From: Enoplolaimus lenunculus
Lineage: Eukaryota > Nematoda > Enoplea > Enoplida > Thoracostomopsidae
DNA: 64,000 nucleotides
NCBI GenBank assembly: GCA_030248215.1
Contig: JASANG010001737.1
Span: 1-64,000, forward strand
Direction: 5' to 3'
The number at the start of each line of letters is the position of its first letter. Position 1 is the stretch's first letter. This document shows, piece after piece, positions 35,282-47,200 of this stretch. Under the pieces are notes generated by a model. It saw only the letters and a list, made by a program, of their open reading frames with translations. It was not told the origin of the DNA and did no database searches. Made by a program: the position numbers and the translations under genes.

Positions 35282-36451
35282 ATGGAGAATCGCTAAAGTG
35301 CTTATTGCTTAATGGTAATTTTTAGTAGGTAATTGTTGATGCTAAAACTCAATAAAGTTTTAATAAAAGAATGGAATAGATTAAAGTATTGAGTGTAATG
35401 TGTTCACCACGTTGTATTGCCACTTTTAGAGGCTGCTTATTCAGTATTAAATGCAGCAATTGACATTTTACCGGGTTTCTCGTATGAATATTTTCTGTTT
35501 CGTCTGAGAACTAATTTGAAGGTCGAGCGGGAGGCGCTGCTGCTCTGCCAACCCGTACAGCAATTAGAAGATAGTCGCTTACACCCAAGGGTGGTATCAC
35601 GACTACCGTAGACTTTTTTCTTTGTACACGCTTTAATCATGATTAGATCTTGTGCGTTGTGCGTATATTATCACAGGTACAAGTTTATTCTTTCACAGCA
35701 TAATCGGCCGAGCCGAAGTGACCAAGGCAGTGCCGATGTGCCGATTTTTCCAGGTGCGCCCCCCCCAACTGATAATTGTGGTGCAAGACAAATGTGACAA
35801 AAATTTTATAGATGTTTGTTTTGTGCACTTTGTATTAAATGCCTGGAACCGTAAGTGATGTTGGAGCAGTAAACGGTATCCATGATATGCAATATGCATA
35901 TTGGTTCTGTATTTGTGTAGTAACCGACGTTAGCGGTGATTCACGGGGAATGCTGGAAATTATATTGACATTTTGTCATAAAAATAGTAAAACGACAGAT
36001 GGTTGAAAGAGGGATCAGAGCTTTTCCCTATTTAGCTTATTCCTATTAAACCTAAGCGTAAACCTAAACGTAAACGTTATAAACGTAAAAAAACCTCGTG
36101 AACAGAGCGAGCTGGAGAAGACAGACGCCTTTGTGCATTTAGATCCAAAAGCAAAAAGTTTTGAAGTACTGAAACATACCCATCCACCCTGTTTGTGAAA
36201 CCTTGCGAGCACAGCGAGCGACAAGCCAGACAAGCTTATTTCATTTTTAAAATTACGCTTAGCCTCTGGTTTACATTTAGGCTCTTAGTATTTTGGACTG
36301 GTCTTTGGTGGGGCGGGGCGGAAAATGCAGCAAGCGGGGCTTAACGAGAGGGACAAGCAATAGCGAATACGTGGCGGGTTGAGCTCTAATAAAAAACACC
36401 GAACGTGGGCAGCTAAAATATTTGTTCCAGTTGAACCTATATTTTACAATA

Positions 36452-36697
36452 GGTACGACAACTCGTCAACCCGACGAGTTGTCTGGACAACAAATTGTCG
36501 GGATCGACGAGTTGTTGGGGTCGACGAATTGTCGAGGCGATAAGTTGTCGGGGCCGGTGAGTTGTGGGGCGACAAATTGACGGGGTCCACGAGTTGTCGA
36601 GGCGACAAGTTGTCAGGCCGACGAGTTGTCGGGGGTTGACGAAGTGTCAGACTGCGAATTGCCGGTCGTCGAGTTGTTGGGCGACGAATTGACGTGA
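36452..36697. repeat. Dense degenerate array of GACGAGTTGTCGG
   Basis: At least 14 imperfect 12-20 bp units such as GACGAGTTGTCGG and GACAAATTGTCGG in both orientations, strand-biased but never exact. Sparse relatives at 3060-3270 and 13455-13640. Confidence 0.8.
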
Positions 36698-36970
36698 CAC
36701 CTCTCATAAATAGAGTACCGTCGGACAGGAAGACTCAGAACAAAACAGCTGTTTTTTTCTATGACGTATTGGCAAAGCCGCATGGGCATATGCGTAATGT
36801 GACGAAGTGTACGCCGTTCAGAGTGCGTGCCAGTAGGCTGGCGGGTATGCTAGATTTGGGCGATTTTTGGATTTCTAATGTGGTAACACTATATATAATT
36901 AAGAACTTTGGGAGTCGCATGTGGGGTACAATTTTTTACAGTAGTGTAGGCAGTATAGCTTGATTGACCC

Positions 36971-37138
<168 letters not shown>

Positions 37139-38067
37139 TAACGTTTAACTAAAATAAAGCTTTTTAAACTGTGTCTTTTGTTGTTTTTAATAAATGAAAG
37201 AAATTAGCAGTTAACGTATAAATAAATAATTATATATTTGGTACGTTTCTAAATTTATAAAAAACTTAATAATTCGAACGTAGGGCAGCGCGTGGCAGAA
37301 AATAGAGTGGATGCCCGCGGGACGGGGCGGGGCGGGGCAGCACTACTCCAGGCGGTGCGGGACGGAGTGTGGCGGCTTTTTCCGTCCCGTTTCTAACTCT
37401 GAGAAGTGAGAACATGGGCTTCCAGTTTACCAGGGCAAAAAACTTATGTCCAGGAGTGCAGCATAGCTACTTCTATCGGACAGCTCGATTTTCAGCTGGT
37501 TGTCAGGAAAAACCACAAACAGATTTGGTACACACAAAATAAATGGTCTTAAAATTTCAAGACTCCTACTTTCTGAAATTTCCAATTTCAGACATTAATA
37601 GCCCTAAATTTCTCAAAAATTCGTGTCTGAAATGGTTGAAACATGAGGTGTCTTATATATTAGAGAAATTGCTACTACCAATTTATAAAGACACAACAAA
37701 AAAGCCAATTTCTGATTTTAATGTATGTAAAAAAGTTTCTTAAGACTGTATATAAACGAATTTCAAAGACAGTTTGGGTTGATCTCAGGCTCCCACAACC
37801 TATTAAGGATACATCTTTAGGTTGTAAAATTAGGGTATTTGATTGAGCTTTCGCCTCGAATTATGAAGTCAGTTTCTCCGGTCAATTATGTCTTGTATTT
37901 CGCACATATATGCCAGACATCTAAGTGTAAATAATTTCAGACCCATATTACTGAAAAATTTGAAAAATCAAAGTCTGGAATTCAAGACGTCTGGAATCTG
38001 TATTAATACATAATTGTCTTAAATTGTATACAATATCTCTTGAATACAAGACAATTTATTTTGTGTG

Positions 38068-38278
38068 CAGTGCAAAAAATGGTGAGTCAAATTGACTCTC
38101 CCCGAAATAGGTTCTACGGGACTACACAAACTGAGTCAAAATTCGACTCCGCCAGAGTCAAATTCGACTCACTGAGTCGCACGCTTGACTCTGGCGGAGT
38201 TGAATTTTGACCCAGTTTGTGTAGTCCCGTAGAGCCTATTTCGGATAGAGTCAAATTTACTCACCATTATTTGCAGTG
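38068..38278. mobile_element. Palindromic MITE, GAGTCAAATT family, copy 3
   Basis: 211 bp. Outer arm GTGCAAAAAATGGTGAGTC and its inverse, inner arm GACTCCGCCAGAGTC. The best-preserved copy. Confidence 0.92.
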
Positions 38279-38376
38279 TGTAGGGAAAAGTGAAAAATAC
38301 AAGCGCATAGATATTCCTTCGTTTGGTGCTGATGAGTAGGAACTGTTTGAAAAATGGGGAAAATGCGAAAGCCTAA

Positions 38377-38865
38377 TGGTTCATCCACGTTAAAATGCAC
38401 GCGCCGATGTAATAAATGGTCCACCCACCCCATTTGGAATAGCATCGAAATACACATCCTAGCTGGAGGCAAGGTACAGTTTCATAGCTGTACTTAGATA
38501 GTGGTGTTTGTCTAAACTCTGCCGGAAGGGACTCTGGAGGAATACATGTTGTCTGTAGGATGTCAGGACATTACGATAGTGCACGCACACACATAAAAAC
38601 ACAAGCTGCGCACACATATTCACACGCATCATTCAACACAAAAAACAGAGTCCCTTCCGAGGGACTATGGACAATAACAGTTCCTGATAAGGATGACAGG
38701 ACAAGTAAATATTACGCCTAGAGCGTATTCATTGTCTAAAAGTTCAAACAATGACATACTGACATATCACACAGTGTATAAAGAGATTGGGTCGGGACAA
38801 CGCGGGCACCCAAAAGGGAGGGACATTTTTTACATATGTGCGTGCATTTTAACGCGGATGACCCA
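38377..38865. mobile_element. MITE related to 7312-7560, larger core
   Basis: TGGTTCATCCACGTTAAAATG at the left, inverse of TGGGTCATCCGCGTTAAAAT at the right. An inner inverted pair (AGGGACTCTGG / CCGAGGGACT at about 38527 and 38658) suggests a second element nested inside. Confidence 0.6.
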
Positions 38866-39885
38866 TAAATTCTCCTAATTTGGTATAGCGAATTCAATTG
38901 CTTAAATATTTTTATTTTCTTATGGAAAATCTGAAGCATAAAGTTAATTTGGTAAACATTAAACTGGAAAATTCAAACCCTTAAATATTTCTGGTTTAGC
39001 GATGAAAACCATAAGCGTAATATATTTTCCCTATCAAAGTAAAGGAACTTAGGCTTAAGTGTACGAGTTATCCCGTTTGCCAAATTGAATCACACATGGC
39101 AATTTTCCAGGCAGAGCAACCTTTACTTTCCAGGCCTAAAATCAATACATTTTTAGGAAACAGTTTTACTTTTTCTGTTTTCGGAACTTTACCTACACCC
39201 TTTCCACTGGTCCGTTGCATATTTTTCGTCACACATTCTAATTTCTCAGACTAACAACCAAACCATTCTTTACCTACTAGAAATACTAAAAACCTATACG
39301 TATTATTGATACTTCTCCACTTTCCGCGTTTCCGAACCTTGCCTAATACACCTCCAACGTTTTCTACCAAACCGAAAGATTCATATACCTACTTTTGAAT
39401 TAACTGTTCAAACACGCCATTCAAACCGTTCATAACCATGCAAGATTTAGAGAAAACCTATACGCATCAGTTTTCCATTTTTCTTCCTCGTTTAAGAAAT
39501 CATATCCTCTTTTTGCACCTGTGTTTGTTGATAATCAAACTGGAAACGAACCAGTAAATTTAGCTTAAATGGGCACAGATTTAATATACTTAGCTAGCTT
39601 ATTGTAGGAAATTTGGTTATTCCGCATATTCAATTTTTGAAAAAAATAATTCTGATCGTATCGCCTATGTGCCCCGTCTCGTAAAGCTGGTTTAAAACGT
39701 TTGTAAGTTCTATAAAATAAAGGCGGGTTATGATTAAGGCTATTATTCTCGCTTAGACTTAGGTTAAGACTAAATTGACATAGCTTAGTATGATTGGTTC
39801 AATTTTTGAAGCTTTCAAAAAACATCCGGCAAGTTGAAATACCGCAGCCCAGCCGTGTCAGTCTAGGTCAGAACCGGGACTTTAC

Positions 39886-39992
39886 ACCTTTCAACTAAGC
39901 AGCTGGAACGGCGGGCCTCCGGAGCGGGGATCGAACTCTCATCCTATGCATCCTAAAGCAGATACTCTACCAATGCGCCACGCAGCCCGCTT
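39886..39992 (-). repeat. tRNA-derived repeat
   Basis: On the minus strand TGGCGCATTGGTAGAGTA matches box A and GAGTTCGATCCCCGC matches box B. The anticodon arm does not pair well and the ends are extended, so it looks tRNA-derived, not a working tRNA. Confidence 0.5.
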
Positions 39993-40189
39993 TTCCAGCT
40001 GCATTTTTGGTCGACTATATGTGTCGACCGTATGCTGCCAGCTAGCATGCATACAGTACACTGCACTATATGGCATGTGCACATAACGGACAGGTAGGTC
40101 TCACATGCTTACAAGCCGGATTTTAATTTTTTGTCGAAGCCGGATAATAGTCCCATTTTTGGTTGCAGAGACACAACACAGTTTAGACA

Positions 40190-40820
40190 GATTAAATATC
40201 TGCCAGACTGTATGGTCGGGACGACCTCTTTCCCCGAAGTACTGTGAATATAATTGGTTTTCCCCTTAATTTCTCCGAAAGATATGGACACGCCGGGAAT
40301 CGAACCTCGGACCTCTCGCTCGCGAGTCAAGTACGCTACCCATTACACCAGGCGGCCGATATCATACGTAATTTCCTCTGGTGCTATATGTGCACGAGTA
40401 TGTATGTGTCTTTAACATTACACACTGCACATACACAAGCTACACCGCGTATACTCACATTCCCCCTTCTTTAGGCGGTCGCCCCGGACCGCGAATCCAT
40501 AGTTCTCCGAATCCGTGGGCCTGCAATTTACAGCGCCCGCCTCGGTGGGACCTCCATGTCAGAACTGCGCGGTCGGGACCACCCCTTACCCTGAAATACT
40601 GCGAATATAATTGGTTTTTCCCCTTAATTTCTCCGAAAGATATGGCCACGCCGGGAATCGAATCTCGGACCTCTCGTTCGCAAGTCAAGCGCGCTATTCA
40701 TTACACCACGTGGCCGATATCATAATTTCCTCTGGTATTATATGTGCACGAATATGTGTCTTAGCATTGCACACTCTGCACATACACCGGCTACAACGCG
40801 TATAGTCGCAGGAACCAAAA
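40190..40820 (-). repeat. Tandem pair of tRNA-derived repeats
   Basis: Two units about 360 bp apart, each with a minus-strand tRNA-like segment (40275-40360 and 40635-40715: GCCTGGTGTAATGGGTAGC, box A-like; GAGGTTCGATTCCCGGCG, box B-like), a shared AATATAATTGGTTTTTCCCC and a shared GTGCACGA..ATGTGTC tail. Confidence 0.65.
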
Positions 40821-41149
40821 AACACGTGTTGGCTTGTGGGCACAGGACATGGACAACCAAACGTTTAAGTTTTAGCTAAGAATGCAGTTGCAGCTTAAAG
40901 TCTAGCGCTTACGCCGATGCTTAAAATCAGGCTTTCGCTTAAAACTAACGTTAGACGTTAACCTTAGCTTAATGCTTAAGCCACAGCCTTATTTAAATCA
41001 CCGGTGTATAATCGCATAAAATCACTTTGGTCATGCTTTCTACGTTTCAATATTCGTTTACTAAAATCAGACTACTGGCCATACATTTTGCGTATCTGGT
41101 GCTCGTAACTTAAGGGGGTTAGTATTAGGTTTGGATTAATTATCCGGCT

Positions 41150-42310
41150 CCGGCATCTTTTGCTATCCGGTCGCACCCTCATATAAGCCAACCAATAATG
41201 GGTAAATTCTAAAGTTATGTTTGATTAACCAGTCTAGATTAGACCTATTGTACTTTGTTGTAATAGCTCTTGGTTTCAAATTTTTGCGTTTGCGTGGATG
41301 TTAGACATTTTTACTCCTGTGGTGTACTTTACAAAATTGATGGTTAAGCTTTTATGTAGGGATTTGCCGATACCAAGATTTTTGCCGATGCCGATACTGA
41401 TGCCGATTCTTATTTTAAAATTTTGCCGATGCCGATTCCAACTTTAGTACACCATGCTTAATAAACAGATAGGATACTACGGTACATCATTATATGAAGA
41501 CTTAAACCTTAAACATCATAAACGATTAATTCAATTAATGTTTTCAAACACAAATGCAAAAAATAGCAGTTTTCTTGACCAAACACACAGATATGCGCCC
41601 AGAAATGAAAGTGATAGCATTCCCACTGACTGTGAGCGTCAAGCGGGGATTTACCACTATTATATATGTCTATTTTGATCATGTATAACTAGGTTCGACC
41701 GGAAGTCCAGTTCCGGTTTAGAATAACCCGTTGCCGGCACGGTGCGACCGGATATCCCGCTCCGGTTTGCTATCCGACAAAAAACTCGCATCCGGTTTCG
41801 GTTCCGGTATCCGGTGTAAACCTACCGGATACCGGATTTGGATGATGATTTCATAAATCTCAAATTATTGCAAATTATGTTGTGAGAGGTTACGTATTCA
41901 GTCCCATTACATGTAAGTATACAGTAGTCCAACAGAACCGATAAGGTATTTGAGCATACTTTGATTATCCGAACATGGTTTTGTTAGTAACGTGGCGATT
42001 AGGGTGGGAATTTCTAAGATATATAGTATTTTGCTGTGATATTTCGGCGAGTTTTCTTAATTAGTCAGAGAAAAGATAAGCGATTCGGATTTTATTATAG
42101 AAACAAACCAATTATTCGCAGCTTCACACAATTATTTTCAAGTATTAGGACACGCTCTTTATGTAAACGCAATATTCCGTTTAGTGAAGATAAACTAACA
42201 TTTACTGATGCATTAACGTGCTAAAAATTGATTTATTTAAAGAACACACTATCCGGTTAACATCCGGTTCCGGTACAGAAATTACTATCCGGATCCGGTA
42301 TCCAGAATAG
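41150..42310. repeat. Cluster of diverged CCGG-type repeats
   Basis: GGTTCGACCGGAAGTCC, GGTGCGACCGGATATCC and CTATCCGGTCGCACCC recur in both orientations, with GCCGATGCCGAT repeats at 41372-41440. Probably several nested hAT-like MITE remnants related to 48172-48628; boundaries unclear. Confidence 0.5.
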
Positions 42311-42812
42311 GACTGCATATTTGCTCTAATATGTAGTTAATAATTCGGATTTCACAGGGGCTTTGTTATTAAATGGGCTTCTCGCACTACTTATATTTAG
42401 CATTTCGATCAAAATTGGCCACCAAGTATTGTGATTTTGGTCAAAGTCGTCAAAGAGTTAAGTTATACTTTTCATCTTCAACAATAAATATCCGGCAATG
42501 TAGGATATCGTGGCGGATGTCATTTTTTGCTGGAGCTTGATATCCAGTTGAATCCTAAATATATAAAACATTTTGCATTGCATCGGCATACCTGCGGAAT
42601 ATTCCCCCGGAAAAATTCACTTTACCCCTCGCAGGGCCGGAATTTTCGAGCGGAGATAAAAATTAAAAAGCATTTCACCAATTTCTAATCTTATTTTTTC
42701 TTTTTTTTTTTATTACCTTAGTCACATAGGGATAAATTTTATTTGTTGTATTTTAGATTTGCATCATCGACTGAAGTGAAACCCACCAATCAATTCGATC
42801 ATCCGCTCAGCA

Positions 42813-43005
42813 GGCCAATGTTGCTTTGAGGAGCGTCACCTAGTACGTATAAGTATAAGCACATTCGTAAGCCTGGTCTCAGAGTAAGCATAAGCCAATA
42901 ACAAACCTTAGGCCTAGCTTAATTTATAAGCAAAAAATTAGTCCGAAGTTTAGGTTTAGTTGGAGTTCCACAGAAAAACGGTACGGCTTTCAAAGTAATG
43001 GTTGG
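42813..43005. mobile_element. MITE of the TTAGGC-core family B, inverted core
   Basis: GGCCAATGTTGCTTTGAGG at the left; TTTCAAAGTAATGG near the right end. The core has degenerate AAGCCTAA units. Confidence 0.6.
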
Positions 43006-43039
43006 TAACAAATTTTAGCGTGATCTATTGGTATTGTGA

Positions 43040-43215
43040 AACCAAGAATATTAGCATCCTTCATAGCATTTATTGTATTATCAGGTTATCAGTGTTACTA
43101 ATTGTTTTTATTTTTAAAAAATATCGTTGTTTAAGTAGTAAAACTGATAACCAGACAAAGTAATAAATGGTATCAAAGTATGCTAACGTTCTTGGTTTGA
43201 TTATCAGTTTTACTA
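43040..43215. repeat. Imperfect long inverted repeat
   Basis: AACCAAGAATATTAGCAT near the left pairs with ATGCTAACGTTCTTGGTT at the right, and GTAGTAAAACTGATAA with TTATCAGTTTTACTAC. A foldback element upstream of the acyltransferase start. Confidence 0.7.
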
Positions 43216-43881
43216 CTTAACCAGTAATACTTAACAAACGTATTTTAAAAATGACAAAATGTACTTTGTATCATTAAAGTTTTTACTATTGAAATGCATT
43301 GCCGTCGTTCGTATCAGGTGATTGTAGCGCTAATGTTACTTTAACCCACAATAGCAGGTTCTGTCAATTAAAGTTACTAGATTTTATACAGGAAATAATA
43401 TATGTTTGCTTATGCTTTAACTTTGCAATATTTATAACACGGTATATATTGTGTTTGGTTATAAGCTGTAAAAACTGTTTAAAGAACCTATGTTTGAAAC
43501 TGTAAACGCTACCTGAAAACTTAGAAGTTGTGTAGGAGCTAAGGACTTCAAAAATAACGCAGTGTTATGTGTCTAAACGATAATCGGGTTTGAAATTTTT
43601 TGTTTTTACAATTCTGTTGTCATAATTCGCTTTGCATAAAATAGAGCATTATATATATTTATATATATCAGGGTGCAACAGCAATTATAAAATATTGGAA
43701 CCGGAAATTTAAAATATACCGGAACCGGAAAATAAAAAATATTGGTTACCGAAAAATTAATTTATATATATACATATATATATATATATCTTTCAGATTA
43801 TATTGTTAAATGTAATATTTATTAATTATTTTTATTGTTTATGTTTTGTTTTGTATTTTATGTATTTTTACTAGTCATATC

Positions 43882-44233
43882 ATGAGTTTGATCTGTGATC
43901 GATTTAGCGTGCTATTTGCGGTGCTTGTACTTTTTATCAATGATTCCTTGTGTTACAATGATGTACCTCCGGTGTTTGAATTTGATTTCATCCGTCTGAT
44001 ACAACAAAAACTGAACGAAGCAGATGCCATGCGAAAATTTGCTGTCAGACAGAATTTAGTGTCATATGACACAAATAAGTCACATTCTGATTATTTCTTT
44101 TTGCTGGCGGTCATTAAGGCAACATCAAACGAAGCGGATTCAGTGTTCGGAATTTCGAAGCAATGCCAGGAAGATATGGACTATTTTCATAAAGCCATCC
44201 GTAATATCAGCGAGAATCAGTGGGTGATATCAG
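43882..44233 (+). CDS. nrf-6-like: Acyltransferase exon 1: signal peptide and NRF domain start
   Basis: It encodes MSLICDRFSVLFAVLVLFIN (signal peptide), then DVPPVFEFDFIRLIQQ, and ends around SKQCQEDMDYFHKAI with the first conserved cysteine. Phase 1 at donor TCAG/GTAAAA. Confidence 0.88.
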
Positions 44234-47200
44234 GTAAAATATGATGGAAATTTTGGGTACTTGTTTGCTTTCACCTCGCACTAGTGTAAACTTGATAGAA
44301 CGCAAAAACAGACTTCCTACACCAGTATTATCGTTTTATGAAAATTTCCGGGTCCGGGATTTGACTTTGAAAAATTCCGTGTCCGGGAATTTATTTTTAA
44401 ACATTGCAACTCTACTGTTTATTGTGGTTTTCGTAAGCATAAAGCTTAATCCTAATTTTTGGGGCTAAGCGTAAGGTTTCTATTATTCCAACCATTATAT
44501 TTGTGTGTAACTTTTTGCGTAGAGAATAAGCATAAAGCGTAATCTCAATTCTTGGGGCTAAGCCTGAGGTTTTTATTATTCCAGCTATTATATTTGTTTG
44601 TAACTTTTTGTATGGGGAAGTAAACAAGTACCAAAGATTTCAAATGACAATAGGTTTAGATTTTCACATGAAATAGTATCAAACAAATTTTGATCTTGCT
44701 TACGGAGAAAAATTTTAACATCCATCTCCGGTAATGTTTTGCTGTCGATAGTTAGTTACGTGATATTCACGCATGCTTCCAGTGATAGTTCTTAAACCTA
44801 TTACATGGATGGCTGAATACCAGGGATGGGCGGTCTCGGTCAAAACAATGATACCGAGACCGAGACCCAGCCTATCGAGGCCCAGAACCAATTTATAGAG
44901 ACCGAGACTTTTGGTCTCTATCTCGGTGAATTTTTAACCGTTACCGAAAATAAAAATAAGTTATTTCTACCAAATGTTTGAGTATTTTTAGTTACTCAGA
45001 AATGCCATTTATTTCATACAATTAAACTAATAAATCGCCGCCAAACTTTATTTTTTACTTTATTTCTAATGTGATAAAATAATCACTTGAGGGAACTTTA
45101 GCTTTCTATTAAAACGGTCATAGTGTGAAAGAAAGTAAACAAGTGTCAAGTACATATATATCAGGGTGCAACCGGAATTACAATTTACCGGAACCGGAAT
45201 TTGAAAATTTTACCGGAACCGGAAAGTGAAAAATGCATTTCACCAAAAAATTCATTTTAATCGTATTTTTTGCTCTATTATTTGTGAAACAACCTTAGTT
45301 GAACATAGGTATTTATTTTATTTGTTGTATTGTAGGTTTTCGTCGTCGACTAAAGTGAAATCCACCATCAATGGCTTATATTCGGAGTACAAGTGGCTTT
45401 CAAAAGAGATTCTTAAAAATTAGCAAGGTTAAGAAAACGGCCAAATTATAACACCGAAATTTTTAAAATCCGGTAATAATTTACCGGAACCGGAAGGTGA
45501 AAAAATGCCGGAACCGGAATTCCGGTTGCACCCTGATATATATATTTATATGTATATATATATATATATATATATGAGCAAAAAATACGATTAAAATGAA
45601 ATTTTTGGTGAAATGCAGTTTTCACTTTCCGGTTCCGGTAAAATTTTCAAATTCCGGTTCCGGTAAATTGTACTTCCGGTTGCACCCTGATATATACCCA
45701 ATTTTAAGTGGTTAACGTAGCGTATAAGTCCAAAAAACGAGCACAACATTGCTACGTCCTTTCTTCAACTCAAACTAGCTCAGATAATAGCAAATTGTTG
45801 ATCGGTTTTTAATTCCGAGACTTGTCAAGACCAAGACCGAAACCGAGACCAGCCACATCCCGAGATTTGTTGAGACCGATACCGGCACCGCCCATCCATA
45901 CTAAGTACAGGCATGCTTGAGTTGTAGAAAGGGTTAAGTGGTTAACGTAGCGTATAAGTCCAAAAAACGAGCACAACATTGCTACGTCCTTTCTTCAACT
46001 CAAACTAGCTCAGCTAATAACAAATTGTTGATCGGTTTTTAATTCCGAGACTTGTCAAGACCAAGACCGAAACCGAGACCAGCCACATCCCGAGATTTGT
46101 TGAGACCGATACCGGCACCGCCCATCCATACTAAGTACAGGCATGCTTGAGTTGTAGAAAGGGATTAAGGTCATACGTTATTACTTGTGTATGTATGCTT
46201 CTATTCACAGTTTCAACCATGTTTACAAGTGCACATGTTTGCAGTCAAACTTGCAACTGCGAGTTTTGTGATAGATTTGACTAAACCATATATATGCGAA
46301 TAGATTATGGTATGATTTTAGTGTTTGATTCGTATGGCAAACTCCCATCAGCGATTCTTGGAGGTAACAAGTATGCACTTGGCAGTTGGCAAGAATGTCG
46401 AAAAGTTATTGCTGCCGATTCAGGAAGTAGCGCGATGTAAGTCAAACATTTTGTACAAATATCTAGTTTGTTTTGAGTAGGAAGTAGTCACGTGAAGTAA
46501 GGGTTGTGTTGCCTAACATTTTGTGCAGAATATCTAGTTTATTTTGAGTAGGAAGTATGAGTCAAAATATACCTGATTTCCCAAATGTTGTGGTTCTATG
46601 TTGGGAATTTCTATTTTTGTTTGCTGAAAATGAGATAAAACGTTTTTAATTAATAAATATATAAGAAAGAATGTACTTAGCTGTAACAGAGAAAAATTAA
46701 AACCATGCAATGTTGCAGTGAATGACAGCTTTTTATGTACTCACGATAATATAATAAAATGAATTAGGCATATATACTTAAATTATTTTATGTGAACCTT
46801 ATTGTAAGCTGGTTTTATTATGTATATTCATCAGGGTGCAACCGGAATGCCGTATCCGATTAGAATCTTGATTTAAAACGAGTTTCGATTCCGATTTCAC
46901 AATCAATCGGAATCAGAATTTTGAAATTTTAGTTTTAATCCTACTTGTTGTGATATGTCGCGTAAAAATTCTCTCCATCTCAACTTCTGAACGCACAAAA
47001 CCACCATGTTATTTTGAAAATAACAATACTTGATTGTAGTTTAGTGTTACAGAACCCTAAATCATCGCCAATTTATTCACGCGACGTTTTTAAGAATTAC
47101 TGCCACCCAACAGATACCCTAGATCTATATTATTTGTTAATACAAATTATTCGTATAATCACAAAGTGTGTAGTTCCGAGTCCGGTATAAATTTACTGTT

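Larger units (their letters stand above)
44821..45900. mobile_element. hAT-like element, AGGGATGGGCGG ends, with nested insertions
   Basis: Starts CAGGGATGGGCGGTCTCGG and ends CACCGCCCATCCATA, flanked by CTGAATAC / CTAAGTAC (6 of 8). CCGAGACCGAGAC motifs mark both ends. Two CCGG-family copies sit inside it. It lies in intron 1 of the acyltransferase. Confidence 0.75.

Noticed and set aside
45226-45423. 65-codon frame repeated at 45226 and 58746
   Set aside because: It lies wholly inside the CCGG MITE and appears at two copies only because the element is repeated.
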